From Kineosphaera limosa NBRC 100340 (lineage in GTDB: Bacteria; Actinomycetota; Actinomycetes; Actinomycetales; Dermatophilaceae), in assembly GCF_000298215.1 (NCBI RefSeq), contig NZ_BAHD01000050.1:1-52605 (forward strand): 52,605 nucleotides of DNA. The letters run 5' to 3'. How positions within the stretch are numbered: position 1 is the stretch's first letter; the number at the start of each line of letters is the position of its first letter. Below the pieces are notes generated by a model. That model saw nothing but the letters and a program-made list of their open reading frames with translations. It made no database searches and had not been told where the DNA came from. A program made the translations under genes and the position numbers. Positions 1 through 8,860 of this stretch are shown here, in pieces.

Positions 1-2
1 CT

Positions 3-230
3 CTGGCCGTCGACGAACTGCGCCGCCGCGTCTGGACGCGCCCAGCCCCCGACCTCGCCGGCGGTCCCGCCGGCCTCGCCTTCGGCGCCCACGCCCTGGG
101 CTTGCTGACGGGACCCTCCGACACCTCCTCCTCCGGGACGCCGGCCGGCGCACCCGCACCGCCCACCCTGTACCGGGCCTCCCCGTGGTGGCGCCTGTCC
201 ACCCCGGCTGGCCACGTCATCGCCCGCTGA
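3..230 (+). CDS. C-terminal end of an unidentified protein (5' end outside window)
   Basis: An open frame enters from the left edge and gives about 75 residues before a TGA at 228-230. It has a balanced composition (ending ...TPAGHVIAR) and no start codon inside the window, so it is the tail of a longer gene. I do not recognise the family: there is no clear motif, and a Ser/Pro/Gly-rich stretch in the middle looks like a linker. It converges on the MFS gene that ends at 248, and both stop codons lie inside one hairpin. Confidence 0.55.
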   Translation: MAVDELRRRVWTRPAPDLAGGPAGLAFGAHALGLLTGPSDTSSSGTPAGAPAPPTLYRASPWWRLSTPAGHVIAR

Positions 231-253
231 CCGCCGGCCACCGGCGGTCAGCG
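225..253. terminator. Bidirectional hairpin between convergent genes
   Basis: A perfect 13-bp inverted repeat (arms 225-237 and 241-253) encloses a 3-nt loop. The TGA of the upstream plus-strand gene sits in the left arm and the stop of the minus-strand MFS gene in the right arm. It probably terminates both transcripts. There is no U-run, which is common in high-GC bacteria. Confidence 0.7.
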
Positions 254-1783
254 CGCGATGACGCGGCGGGCGGCCAGGAGTGCGACGATGCCGATGGCCA
301 CGGAGGTCGCCCAGACGGCGGGGAAGAGCACGTCGCCGGGGCTGCTGGCCAGGGAGGCGTAGACGGTGCCGGTGACGCTGATGCCCAGGGCGGCACCGAG
401 GGTGTCCGAGAGCATGAGGGCTGAGGATGCGGCGGGGTGCTGGGCGCGGGGAGCCAGGGCCAGCATGAGCACCGACTGCGCAGTCGTGCCCAGGCCCATC
501 CCGATGCCGAGCAGGGCGCCGGCAGGCACCGCAAGCAGGGTGGGCGCGCCCGTCAGCGCGAGCAACGCGAAGGAGCCGACGCCGCCGGTGACGCACAAGG
601 CTCCCACCACGACCAGTGCCGGGCCGGAATCGGCGAGCCGCTCGCGGCCCTGTAGATACGCGCCGAGGCTCCAACCGATCGACGCCAGCGCCAGGATCAG
701 CCCGGCGCTCGCCTGACTGAGGTCGCGTTGGGAGACCAGGTACAGCGGCACGAAGGCCACCGATCCGTTGAAGGCGCCGGTGAACAGGCCGCGGGCCACG
801 ATGACCGAGGGCAGCCCGCGGCGCAAGGCCAGGGCTCCCGGCGGCAGCAGTCTGGGCAGCGTCGCCCCCAGCAGCGCCAGACCGATCAGCAGCCCCGCCA
901 CCGGCAGCGGCTGCGGCGGCACGAGCCGCGTGCCCGCCCACTGGAACAGCCCCGCCCCCGCGGCCACCAGCACCGCGATGACGACCGCTCGCCGAGCCGC
1001 CGAACGCGCTGAACCCGCCGACCCCGCTGAACCCGCCCGGCGACCAGCGGGCGGCGACGTCGAGGCGGCACCGGCGGCTGCATCCGAGGCCTGCGAGGCC
1101 TGCGCGGTCGGGTCGGCACGCTCGCTCAACGTGCCCTGATCCGGCGCGACGGGGTTCTCGGCAGCGGTGGTCAGGTGCCCGACCCGGCTCAGCGCGATGA
1201 GGATCCACCCGACGGCGGGGACGACGAGCAGGAACACCAGCCGCCACGACCACAGGGCCGCCAATCCGGCCGCAACCAACGGGCCGAGGATCGAGGGCAG
1301 CACCCAGGCGGCGGAGATCCACGCGAAGATCTTGGGCCGCAGCCGCACCGGGTAGACCGCGCCGACCGTCACGTAGATCGCGACGATGACGAATCCGCCG
1401 CCCAGCCCCGTGCAGACGCGCCCGGCCAGAAACACGGGCAGGTTCGGCGCCAGCCCGGCCAGCAGTCCGCCGAGCACGACGAACACCTGGCCGAGCCGCA
1501 TCGCGCTGAGTGGGCCGCGCGTCTCGATCCACGCCCGCGCCAACACGATCGCCAGCAACTGCGCCGTGAACATCACGCTGAACGCCAGCGCGTAGCCGCC
1601 CGCCGCCTGCAGATCGGCGGCGATCGTCGGCATGACGGTCGAGATCGCCATCTCTTGAAAGGCGACGATCGTGATGAGCGCGAGCAGGGCTGTGGTCAGC
1701 GCCCGAAATTCGGGTGCGAACGGCGCCGGCGCCGGATCGGCCGCGCGGGAGCGCGGGCCGGGTCCGGCGCCGGAGTCGGGCAT
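248..1783 (-). CDS. MFS transporter (drug/solute exporter type)
   Basis: This 511-residue membrane protein has MFS features: an N-terminal helix pair with VMPTIAADL, typical of DHA2-like exporters, and 12 or more hydrophobic segments. A long central hydrophilic loop rich in Ala/Gly/Ser contains a GSAGSAGSA repeat. The ATG at 1783 was chosen because the frame upstream lies inside the alpha-glucosidase gene and has shadow composition. The start is 10 bp after the alpha-glucosidase stop, so the two genes are probably co-transcribed. A role in sugar or metabolite export is possible, but the substrate cannot be read from the sequence. Confidence 0.85.
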   Translation of the reverse strand: MPDSGAGPGPRSRAADPAPAPFAPEFRALTTALLALITIVAFQEMAISTVMPTIAADLQAAGGYALAFSVMFTAQLLAIVLARAWIETRGPLSAMRLGQVFVVLGGLLAGLAPNLPVFLAGRVCTGLGGGFVIVAIYVTVGAVYPVRLRPKIFAWISAAWVLPSILGPLVAAGLAALWSWRLVFLLVVPAVGWILIALSRVGHLTTAAENPVAPDQGTLSERADPTAQASQASDAAAGAASTSPPAGRRAGSAGSAGSARSAARRAVVIAVLVAAGAGLFQWAGTRLVPPQPLPVAGLLIGLALLGATLPRLLPPGALALRRGLPSVIVARGLFTGAFNGSVAFVPLYLVSQRDLSQASAGLILALASIGWSLGAYLQGRERLADSGPALVVVGALCVTGGVGSFALLALTGAPTLLAVPAGALLGIGMGLGTTAQSVLMLALAPRAQHPAASSALMLSDTLGAALGISVTGTVYASLASSPGDVLFPAVWATSVAIGIVALLAARRVIAR

Positions 1784-1793
1784 GGTCACGGGG

Positions 1794-3593
1794 TCAGTCA
1801 AGCAGCACCCAGGCGGCGGTGTCGGTCGGCAGGCGTCCGTCGTCCAGCTCGTCGCTGGCCACGAGGAGCCGACCGGCGGGCAGCGCCACCGACGTGGCGC
1901 CGAGGTTGAGCAGCAGGGCCACCCGGGCGCCGTCGTGGGCCTCGTTGACGAACGCGACGACCTGGTCGTCGTCGCCGGGCAGCGCGCGCAGACCGCCGGT
2001 GCCCAGGTCGTGCTCGCGGCGTCCGGCCAGCAGCGTGCGGTACAGCTCCAGAGTGGAGCCGGGCACGCCGATCTGCTGGTCGACGGCCAGCTCGCGGTAG
2101 GCGGCCGGTTGCGGCAACCACAGTTCGCCGGTGTCGTTGAACCCCAGCGCCGGCGCGTCCGCCTCCCAGGCCATCGGGATGCGGCAGCCGTCGCGGCCCA
2201 GTTCGGTCTTGTCCGAGCGGAACCAGGCCGGGTCCTGGCGGGCCTCGTCGGGCACCTCGCTCGACTCCGGCAGCCCGAGCTCCTCACCCTGGTACAGGTA
2301 GGCCGAGCCGGGCAGGCCGAGCATGAGGGTCGTCACGGCGCGGGCCCGACGCAGCCCGGCGACCGCGTCGGGCTGGGGGTCGTTGGGGCCGATGCCGTTC
2401 GGGCGCGGCAGCCCGATCGGCAGCCCCAGTCGGGAGGCGTGGCGCACGACGTCGTGGTTCGACATCACCCAGGTGGTCGGGGCGCCCACGGTGTCGGCCG
2501 CGCGCAGCGACTCCACGATGACCGCACGCAGTTCTGGGGCCTTCCAGGGGCTGACGAGGAACGGAAAGTTGAACGCCTGGTGCATCTCGTCGGAGCGGGT
2601 GTAGTCGGTGAGTCGCTCGATCGGCTCGACCCACGCCTCGGCGCACAGGATCTTGTCGCCCGCCGGGTCGCCGCCGAGGTTGGCCTCCTCGAGCACCTGG
2701 CGCCACCCGCGGTAGATCTCGTGCACGCCGTCCTGATCCCACATCGGCGCCGCGTTCGTCGGCTGGCTCTGGTGCAGTTCGCCCTCGCCCTGGTGGTCGT
2801 CGATCATGACCGTCTCGGCCTCCCACGGCGGCAGGCCGTCCTTCTTGACGAGGCCGTGGGCGACGTCGACGCGGAAGCCGTCGACGCCGCGGTCGAGCCA
2901 GAACCGCAGGATGTCGTGGAACTCCTCGCGGACCTGCGGGTTCTGCCAGTTGAAGTCGGGCTGCTTGGAGTCGAACAGGTGCAGGTACCACTGGCCCTTG
3001 GCGCCGGTCGCGGCGTCGCCGCGCTCCACCTGGGTCCAGGCGGTGCCGTGGAAGATCGAGCGCCAGTTGTTCGGCGGCTCATCACCGGTCGGGCCGCTGC
3101 CCTCGCGGAACATGTAGCGCTCCCGCTCGGCGCTGCCCGGGCCGGCGGCCAGCGCCGCCTGGAACCAGGCGTGCTCGTCGGAGGAGTGGTTTGGCACGAG
3201 GTCCACGATCACGCGCAGGCCCAGCTCCTTGGCGCGGGCCAGCAGCGCGTCCGCGTCGCCCAAGGTGCCGAAGATCGGGTCGATGGCGCGGTAATCCGCC
3301 ACGTCGTAGCCCGCGTCGGCCATCGGCGAGCGGTAGAACGGCGAGAGCCACACCGCGTCGACGCCCAGGTCGCGCAGGTAGGGCAGCCGGGAGGTGATGC
3401 CCGGCAGGTCGCCGATGCCGTCGCCGTTGGAGTCGGCCCAGCTGCGCGGGTAGATCTGGTAGATGACCGCGTGCCGCCACCAGGCGGCGTCCGGGCCGTC
3501 CGGCGCGTGCAGGAGCACCCCCTCACGCTGTGCCTGGGCAGAGTCGTCGCTGCGGAGGGTGGTCTGGGCTGTCCGGGTCGAAGAAGACGTCAC
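1794..3593 (-). CDS. GH13 alpha-glucosidase / oligo-alpha-glucosidase
   Basis: A 599-residue cytoplasmic glycoside hydrolase of family 13, expected to release glucose from the non-reducing end of maltodextrins or related alpha-glucosides. Visible conserved regions are DLVPNH (about 131-136), the nucleophile Asp243 in GFRVD, the acid/base Glu319 in AEAW, and Asp381 in SNHD. The (beta/alpha)8 domain is followed by a short all-beta C-terminal domain. No signal peptide is seen. It is followed closely by an MFS gene. The 12-bp palindrome at 3628-3639, 35 bp before the start, is a candidate LacI-type operator. Specificity (alpha-1,4 or alpha-1,6) cannot be fixed from sequence alone. Confidence 0.92.
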   Translation of the reverse strand: MTSSSTRTAQTTLRSDDSAQAQREGVLLHAPDGPDAAWWRHAVIYQIYPRSWADSNGDGIGDLPGITSRLPYLRDLGVDAVWLSPFYRSPMADAGYDVADYRAIDPIFGTLGDADALLARAKELGLRVIVDLVPNHSSDEHAWFQAALAAGPGSAERERYMFREGSGPTGDEPPNNWRSIFHGTAWTQVERGDAATGAKGQWYLHLFDSKQPDFNWQNPQVREEFHDILRFWLDRGVDGFRVDVAHGLVKKDGLPPWEAETVMIDDHQGEGELHQSQPTNAAPMWDQDGVHEIYRGWRQVLEEANLGGDPAGDKILCAEAWVEPIERLTDYTRSDEMHQAFNFPFLVSPWKAPELRAVIVESLRAADTVGAPTTWVMSNHDVVRHASRLGLPIGLPRPNGIGPNDPQPDAVAGLRRARAVTTLMLGLPGSAYLYQGEELGLPESSEVPDEARQDPAWFRSDKTELGRDGCRIPMAWEADAPALGFNDTGELWLPQPAAYRELAVDQQIGVPGSTLELYRTLLAGRREHDLGTGGLRALPGDDDQVVAFVNEAHDGARVALLLNLGATSVALPAGRLLVASDELDDGRLPTDTAAWVLLD

Positions 3594-3627
3594 GAGTCAC
3601 CAGTCTGCTGGCTCAGCAACCCGCAAT

Positions 3628-3639
3628 CGAATCGATTCG
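3628..3639. promoter_or_regulatory. Candidate LacI-family operator upstream of alpha-glucosidase
   Basis: CGAATCGATTCG is a perfect 12-bp palindrome with a central CG, the layout typical of LacI/MalR-type operators. It sits 35 bp upstream of the alpha-glucosidase start. No regulator gene is present in the window, so binding is inferred only. Confidence 0.4.
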
Positions 3640-3671
3640 GGTAGTTTCCACATGCCGGACTGCGAGGTGGC

Positions 3672-4121
3672 TCACATCGCGGAAGGGGGAGGAGTCGCCA
3701 TCCGGTGGATCGGCGCGGGCTGGCCCTCCAGGGAGTTGACCATGGAGTCCGCGGCGCGGGTCAGGTAGTCGCGCAGCGCCGCGTCGAGTTGCGGGTGCAG
3801 GTCGAACTGGGGACCCACGACATCCAGCCCGCCGAGCATGTGTTCGAGCCACTTGTCGCGCATCGTGGGGGTCACGGCGTAGGGGACGTGCCGCATGCGC
3901 AGCCGCGGGTGGCCCCGCTCGTCCGAGTAGGTCGTCGGCCCGCCCCAGTACTGCTCGAGGAAGAGCAGCAGACGCTCCTGCGCCGGCGCCAGATCCTCCT
4001 CCGGATACAGCGCCCGCAGCTGTGCGTCGCCGGCGACACCCTGGTAGAAGTGCGCGACGAGCGCGTCGAAAAAGGCGTGCCCACCCATGGCCTCGTAGTA
4101 CGTCGTCGGCTGCTCGCTCAC
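3672..4121 (-). CDS. glbO: Group II truncated hemoglobin (TrHbO type)
   Basis: A 149-residue heme protein of the 2-over-2 globin family. The pattern matches TrHbO: Tyr26 at the expected B10 position (HFY), the YPEEDL segment, the FLEQYWGGP segment, proximal His78 in RMRH, and Trp91 in RDKW at G8. Family members bind O2 or NO and react with peroxides; the role here is inferred. The GTG start at 4121 is supported by GGGAGGA about 8 nt upstream. The C-terminal 20 residues (APIHRMATPP) extend beyond the globin core. It lies between the alpha-glucosidase and the MscS gene on the same strand. Confidence 0.9.
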   Translation of the reverse strand: MSEQPTTYYEAMGGHAFFDALVAHFYQGVAGDAQLRALYPEEDLAPAQERLLLFLEQYWGGPTTYSDERGHPRLRMRHVPYAVTPTMRDKWLEHMLGGLDVVGPQFDLHPQLDAALRDYLTRAADSMVNSLEGQPAPIHRMATPPPSAM

Positions 4122-4164
4122 ACGCCCATCCTCCCAGGGTCGGCGCCCAGACCGCCGCACCGGG

Positions 4165-5190
4165 CTACGTCGGGTTGGCAGGCTTGGTCGGATCCGCGGC
4201 CCCCATCGGGAAGCCGCCGGGCATGAGGATCGGCCCGCGGATACCGGCCTTGGCCAGCGCGATCTTGGTTCGCTCGCGGATCTCACGCTGCACCGCCCAA
4301 TGCTCGTTGGGCAGGCACTTGACGAACACGGAGATGGTCATCGTGCCGCCAGTGATCGACTCCACACCGGCGACCCGCGGCGGTTCCAGGATGACCCGCG
4401 ACCAGGGCTTCTCCTCCTCCATCCCCTGCAGGGACTCGCGGATCACCTTGATAGCCCGCTCCGGGTCTTCGTCGGAGGCGACCTGCACCTCGACCGATCC
4501 CGTCTGCCAGCCCTGCGACCTGTTGGCGATGCGCACGATCTCGCCGTTGCGGATGTACCAGACGACACCCTGCATGTCGCGCACCCGCGTCACCCGCAAA
4601 GTGACCTCTTCGACGGTGCCGACCACGTCGCCGGTGTCGACGATGTCGCCGACGCCGTACTGGTCCTCCAGAATCATGAACATCCCCGACAGAAAGTCCT
4701 TGACCAGGCTCTGCGCGCCGAAACCCAGAGCCACGCCACCGACACCGGCCGACGCGAGGATCGGCGTCATGTTGAGGCCAAGTTCGGCGCCGATCATCAG
4801 CACCGCGATCGACCAGATGACCACGGAGGTGATGGAGCGCAGCACGGAGCCGAGGGTCTCGACGCGCTGTCGCTGGCGGTCGGTGTCGACGAGGCCGGAC
4901 TGGGTCAGCGCTCGCGCCGCTTTGCGGGCCTGCCGCCGCATGACGGGTAGCTGCGCGGTGGGCACCGGGTCGACGACCACGATCGAGCCCGACTCCGTCG
5001 TCGCCTGGCGGCGGGCCACGAGCGCCCGCACCAGCCCGGCGATGAACCGGTGCGCCAGCCAGCGGGCGATCACCGCGACGACGATGATGAGCAGGATCTT
5101 CAGGGGGGCATCCAGCAGCCAATCGCCCACCCGTTCCCACGACAGACCCGACACGGACTCCACGACAGGGTCGGGTGTGGCCTGCGTCAT
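4165..5190 (-). CDS. Small-conductance mechanosensitive channel (MscS family)
   Basis: A 341-residue membrane protein. The order is: an N-terminal hydrophobic helix (about 28-45), a charged segment, helices near 125-150, then the signature pore helix and beta domain (GVGGVALGFGAQSLVKDF, then EDQYGVGDIVDTGDVVGTVEEV). The C-terminal alpha/beta domain is complete. Family members open under membrane tension and release solutes during osmotic downshock. The ATG at 5190 is preferred over ATGs at 5208 and 5217 because GAGG lies 6 nt upstream of it. It is divergent from malQ, with about 95 bp between them. Confidence 0.92.
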   Translation of the reverse strand: MTQATPDPVVESVSGLSWERVGDWLLDAPLKILLIIVVAVIARWLAHRFIAGLVRALVARRQATTESGSIVVVDPVPTAQLPVMRRQARKAARALTQSGLVDTDRQRQRVETLGSVLRSITSVVIWSIAVLMIGAELGLNMTPILASAGVGGVALGFGAQSLVKDFLSGMFMILEDQYGVGDIVDTGDVVGTVEEVTLRVTRVRDMQGVVWYIRNGEIVRIANRSQGWQTGSVEVQVASDEDPERAIKVIRESLQGMEEEKPWSRVILEPPRVAGVESITGGTMTISVFVKCLPNEHWAVQREIRERTKIALAKAGIRGPILMPGGFPMGAADPTKPANPT

Positions 5191-5284
5191 CGGCAACCTC
5201 ATGCGGGCCATTCTCACCCGGCCACCCCCACGATCGGTGGCGGCATAGGATCATCGGGCCACCAGACCCATGGAAAGGGACCCA

Positions 5285-7447
5285 GTGACCAACGAAGCGC
5301 CTTCCGCCGCCCTCGCTGAACTGGCTCACGTCTACGGCGTGGCCACCGAGTACTGGGATTGGCAGGGGCACCACATCCTCGTTTCGGCCACGACCATCCG
5401 GGCTGTTCTGGGCGCGCTCGGCGTCGAGGCCGCCGACGATCAGGCAGCCTCCCAATCGCTGTGGGCCGCGCATGAGCGGCCCTGGCGCAGGCGGGTGCCG
5501 CCGATGACTTTGCACCGGCAGGGCACCTGGGGCACTGTGCGGGTCCATGTGCCAGACGGCGCGCAACTCGAGGCGTGGGTGCAACCCGAATCCGGCGGTC
5601 GGCTGGTCCTCGAGCAGGCCATGGTCTGGGTCGACCCGCGGTGGATCGACGGTCAGCTCATCGGGGTGGCCACGTTCAACCTGCCCGCGGACCTGCCGTT
5701 GGGCTGGCACACGCTGCACGCGCTCATCGACGGCGAGCAGGAGGCGGCGTCGGGCACGTTCGTCGTCGTTCCCCACTCGTTGACCCCACCGCCCGGTGTC
5801 GACAGCGACGGCGCGTGGGGCCTGATGTCACAGCTGTACTCCGTGCGGTCGGCCAACTCCTGGGGCGTCGGCGACTTCTGCGACCTGGCCGACATGGCGG
5901 TCTGGTCGGCCCGTGACCTGGGCGCCGACTTCACCCTCATCAACCCGGTGCACGCCGCGGAGTTCTCCGGCCCGATGGAGGCCTCGCCGTACCTGCCGAC
6001 CTCCCGGCGCTTCGTCAACCCGCTGTACATCCGCGTCGAAGACATCCCCGAGGTGGCCTACCTCGACGCGACGGTGCGCGCGCAGATCGAGGCGATCGCC
6101 GTGCCGGCGCGCGCGCGCAACACCTCCGAGCGCATCGACCGGGATGCGTGCTGGGAGGCCAAGAAGGCGGCCCTTCGCCTGGTCTACGCGCACCCGCGCT
6201 CGTCCCGCCGGCAACGCTCGTTCGAGGCCTTCATGGAGGCCGAGGGGGAGGCGCTGGTGGACTACGCCACCTGGTGCGTGCTGCACGAACTGAACGATGA
6301 GCCGTGGCCGGCCGAACTGCAGGACTCCCGATCGGCGGCCGTCGAACAGGTCCGGATGGAGCATCTGCACGAGATCGGCTTCGTCATGTGGTGCCAGTGG
6401 ATCGTGGACCAGCAGTTGGCCGCGGTGCAGCGCGAGGCGCTGGATGCGGGAATGACGTTGGGCATCATGCAGGACCTCGCCGTCGGGGTGCACCCCGACG
6501 GCTCCGACGCCTGGGGTCTGCGCGACGCACTGGCCGGGCAGGTCACCGTCGGCGCCCCGCCGGACCCCTACAACCAGCGCGGCCAGGACTGGAGCCAGCC
6601 GCCGTGGCGACCGGACCGGCTCGCCGAACTGGGCTATCGGCCGTTCCGGGACATGATCCGGGCGGCGCTGCGCCACTCGGGCGGGCTCCGGGTCGACCAC
6701 ATCATCGGCCTGTTCCGACTCTGGTGGATCCCGGAGGGTCAAGAGCCCACCGAAGGCACCTATGTGCGTTACGATCACGAGGCGCTCATCGGCATCCTCA
6801 CCCTCGAGGCGCACCGGGCCGGCGCGGTGATCGTGGGTGAGGACTTGGGCACCGTCGAGCCGTGGGTGCGCGACTTCCTCGTGGAGCGCGGTGTGCTCGG
6901 CACGTCGATCCTGTGGTTCGAGCGGAACGACGACGGCTGGCCTCGCAGCCCGGAGCAGTACCGTCGGCTGTGCCTGGCGTCCGTGACGACGCATGACCTG
7001 CCGCCCACGGCCGGGTACCTGACCGGCGAGCACATTCGAGTTCGCGACGAGCTGGGCCTCTTCACTCGACCGATGGTCGAGGAGCTCGCGGAGGACATCG
7101 CGGGGCGCGAACAGATGCTCGTGGCGTTGCGTGATCGAGGGCTGCTGGAGGAGCAGGCCGAGCTGTCGACGCTCGCGATCGATCCGTCGGCCAGCCAGCT
7201 GGAGGAGATCATCGAGGGGCTGCACAAGTACCTGTCGTTCTCCCCGGCGCTGCTGCTGGGCGTCTCCGTGCCCGATCTCGTGGGGGATCGTCGCACGATG
7301 AACCAACCGGGCACCTCGACCGAGTACCCCAACTGGCTGCTGCCGCTGGCCGGGCCGGACCGCAAGCCGATGCTGCTGGAGGAGCTGATGGCCTCGCGCT
7401 GGGCCCGTCGCCTGACTCGCGGCGTGCACCGGGGCCGCCGGCCCTGA
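5285..7447 (+). CDS. malQ: 4-alpha-glucanotransferase (amylomaltase, GH77)
   Basis: A 720-residue enzyme that transfers glucan segments between maltodextrins and releases glucose; cytoplasmic. It has an N-terminal beta-rich extension (to about 165), as in actinobacterial MalQ. The GH77 core shows SANSWGVGDF, NPVHA, SPYLPTSRRF and LYIR early, then GIMQDLAVGVHPDGSDAW, GLRVDHIIGLFRLWW (nucleophile Asp), VGEDLG (acid/base Glu) and TTHDLPP. GTG at 5285 follows AAAGGGA at a good distance, whereas the ATG at 5270 has no ribosome site. It stops 8 bp before the convergent UMF1 transporter. Together with the alpha-glucosidase it suggests maltodextrin use. Confidence 0.93.
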   Translation: MTNEAPSAALAELAHVYGVATEYWDWQGHHILVSATTIRAVLGALGVEAADDQAASQSLWAAHERPWRRRVPPMTLHRQGTWGTVRVHVPDGAQLEAWVQPESGGRLVLEQAMVWVDPRWIDGQLIGVATFNLPADLPLGWHTLHALIDGEQEAASGTFVVVPHSLTPPPGVDSDGAWGLMSQLYSVRSANSWGVGDFCDLADMAVWSARDLGADFTLINPVHAAEFSGPMEASPYLPTSRRFVNPLYIRVEDIPEVAYLDATVRAQIEAIAVPARARNTSERIDRDACWEAKKAALRLVYAHPRSSRRQRSFEAFMEAEGEALVDYATWCVLHELNDEPWPAELQDSRSAAVEQVRMEHLHEIGFVMWCQWIVDQQLAAVQREALDAGMTLGIMQDLAVGVHPDGSDAWGLRDALAGQVTVGAPPDPYNQRGQDWSQPPWRPDRLAELGYRPFRDMIRAALRHSGGLRVDHIIGLFRLWWIPEGQEPTEGTYVRYDHEALIGILTLEAHRAGAVIVGEDLGTVEPWVRDFLVERGVLGTSILWFERNDDGWPRSPEQYRRLCLASVTTHDLPPTAGYLTGEHIRVRDELGLFTRPMVEELAEDIAGREQMLVALRDRGLLEEQAELSTLAIDPSASQLEEIIEGLHKYLSFSPALLLGVSVPDLVGDRRTMNQPGTSTEYPNWLLPLAGPDRKPMLLEELMASRWARRLTRGVHRGRRP

Positions 7448-7455
7448 GGTGCGGC

Positions 7456-8847
7456 TCAGCTCTCTTCGGCAGCAAGCGATTGCTGGCGTGGGTGCACGGG
7501 TAGCAACAGCATGAGGCCGATGAACAGCACGAAGATGATGCCCAGGATCCCCCAGTACTGGGCGTCCTGCCCGGGCTCGACGACCCGGCGGCCGATCTCG
7601 ATGGCCGCGGCGAAGAGCAGCGGTGCCAGGAAGCTCACCGCGCGGCCCGTGGTCGCGTAGAGGCCGAAGACCTCGCCCTCGCGGCCCGGTGGGATCAGGC
7701 GCGCCAGGAAGGTGCGGGAGGCCGACTGCACGGGCCCCACGAAGATGCACAGGATGAGGCCGAGGACCCAGAACACCATCGGTCCCTGGTCGTGGAACAG
7801 GAAGATGCCGAGCCCGGCCAGGCACATGGCGACGAGGCAGAACACCATGACGCGCTTGGCCCCGAGCCGGTCGTCCAACGCCCCGATGCTGATCGTCGCG
7901 ATGCCCGCCACGACGTTGGCGACGATCCCGAAGACGATGACCAGACCCGGGTCGAAGCCGAAGGTGCCGGCCGCGATGATCCCGCCGAACGTGAACACAC
8001 CGGCCAACCCGTCGCGGAAGACCGCCGAGGCGAGCAGGAAGTACAGGGTGTGCCGGTCCGAGCGCCACAGGCTGGCGATGGTGCCGAACAACGCCTTGTA
8101 GGAGGCGAGCAGCCCCAGCTTTTTCGCCGGCGCGCGGTGCGGCAGCTTGGCGTCGCGCACCACGAGCAGCACCGGGATCGAGAACACCAACGTCCACGCT
8201 GCGGCCAGCAGCATGGCCACCCGGATGTTCTCACCGTCGTGCGAGGTCACCCCGAACCAGCCGACCTCGGGGTTGATGAAGCCGACGACGATCATGCCCA
8301 GCAACACGATGCCGCCCAGGTAGCCGACGCCCCAGCCCAGCCCGGAGACCCGCCCGATCGTGCGAGGCGTGGAGATGGCGGGCAGCATCGCGTTGTACTG
8401 CACCCCGGCGAACTCCTCGAAGATGTTGCCCAACGCGACGAGCGCCACCCCCAGCCAAAGGAAGGCCGGGTCGGGCCGCACGAAAAACAGCCCGGCCGAG
8501 CACAGCACCACGAGCGCCGTGTTGACGCCGAGCCAGAACGTGCGCCGACCCGCCCGGTCGGCCCGCTGCCCGGTGACCGGTGCCAGCAACGCGATCACCA
8601 GCCCGGCAACCGCGAGCCCCTGCCCCAACGCCGAACTCGTTTGATCGGCGGGACCGAATGCTGAGCTCGTCAGGTAGACCGTGAAGACGAAGGTCGTGAT
8701 GACCGCGTTGAAGGCCGCCGACCCGACGTCGTAGGCGGCCCACGCGACGACCGGTGTGGTCAGGATGCGGCGCTCGGCGCGCTCGATGCCGCCCGTCGAG
8801 CCGCGCTCGTGCGGCCCGCTGCCGGTCGCCTCCGGAGGCTGGCTCAT
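7456..8847 (-). CDS. MFS transporter, UMF1/Atg22-like family
   Basis: A 463-residue integral membrane protein with about 12 hydrophobic segments. The signatures WAAYDVGSAAFNAVITTFVF near the N-terminus, an early FEEFAGVQYNAMLP segment and GPVQSASRTFLARLIPPGREGEVFGLY in the second half are those of the UMF1 branch of the MFS (VacB/Atg22-like). The substrate is unknown; amino acids are proposed for the eukaryotic relatives. The ATG at 8847 was chosen because upstream codons are Arg/Ala shadow sequence overlapping pepN. It starts 13 bp after the pepN stop, so it may be in the same transcript. Confidence 0.87.
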   Translation of the reverse strand: MSQPPEATGSGPHERGSTGGIERAERRILTTPVVAWAAYDVGSAAFNAVITTFVFTVYLTSSAFGPADQTSSALGQGLAVAGLVIALLAPVTGQRADRAGRRTFWLGVNTALVVLCSAGLFFVRPDPAFLWLGVALVALGNIFEEFAGVQYNAMLPAISTPRTIGRVSGLGWGVGYLGGIVLLGMIVVGFINPEVGWFGVTSHDGENIRVAMLLAAAWTLVFSIPVLLVVRDAKLPHRAPAKKLGLLASYKALFGTIASLWRSDRHTLYFLLASAVFRDGLAGVFTFGGIIAAGTFGFDPGLVIVFGIVANVVAGIATISIGALDDRLGAKRVMVFCLVAMCLAGLGIFLFHDQGPMVFWVLGLILCIFVGPVQSASRTFLARLIPPGREGEVFGLYATTGRAVSFLAPLLFAAAIEIGRRVVEPGQDAQYWGILGIIFVLFIGLMLLLPVHPRQQSLAAEES

Positions 8848-8860
8848 CGCGGCGGCCCGC

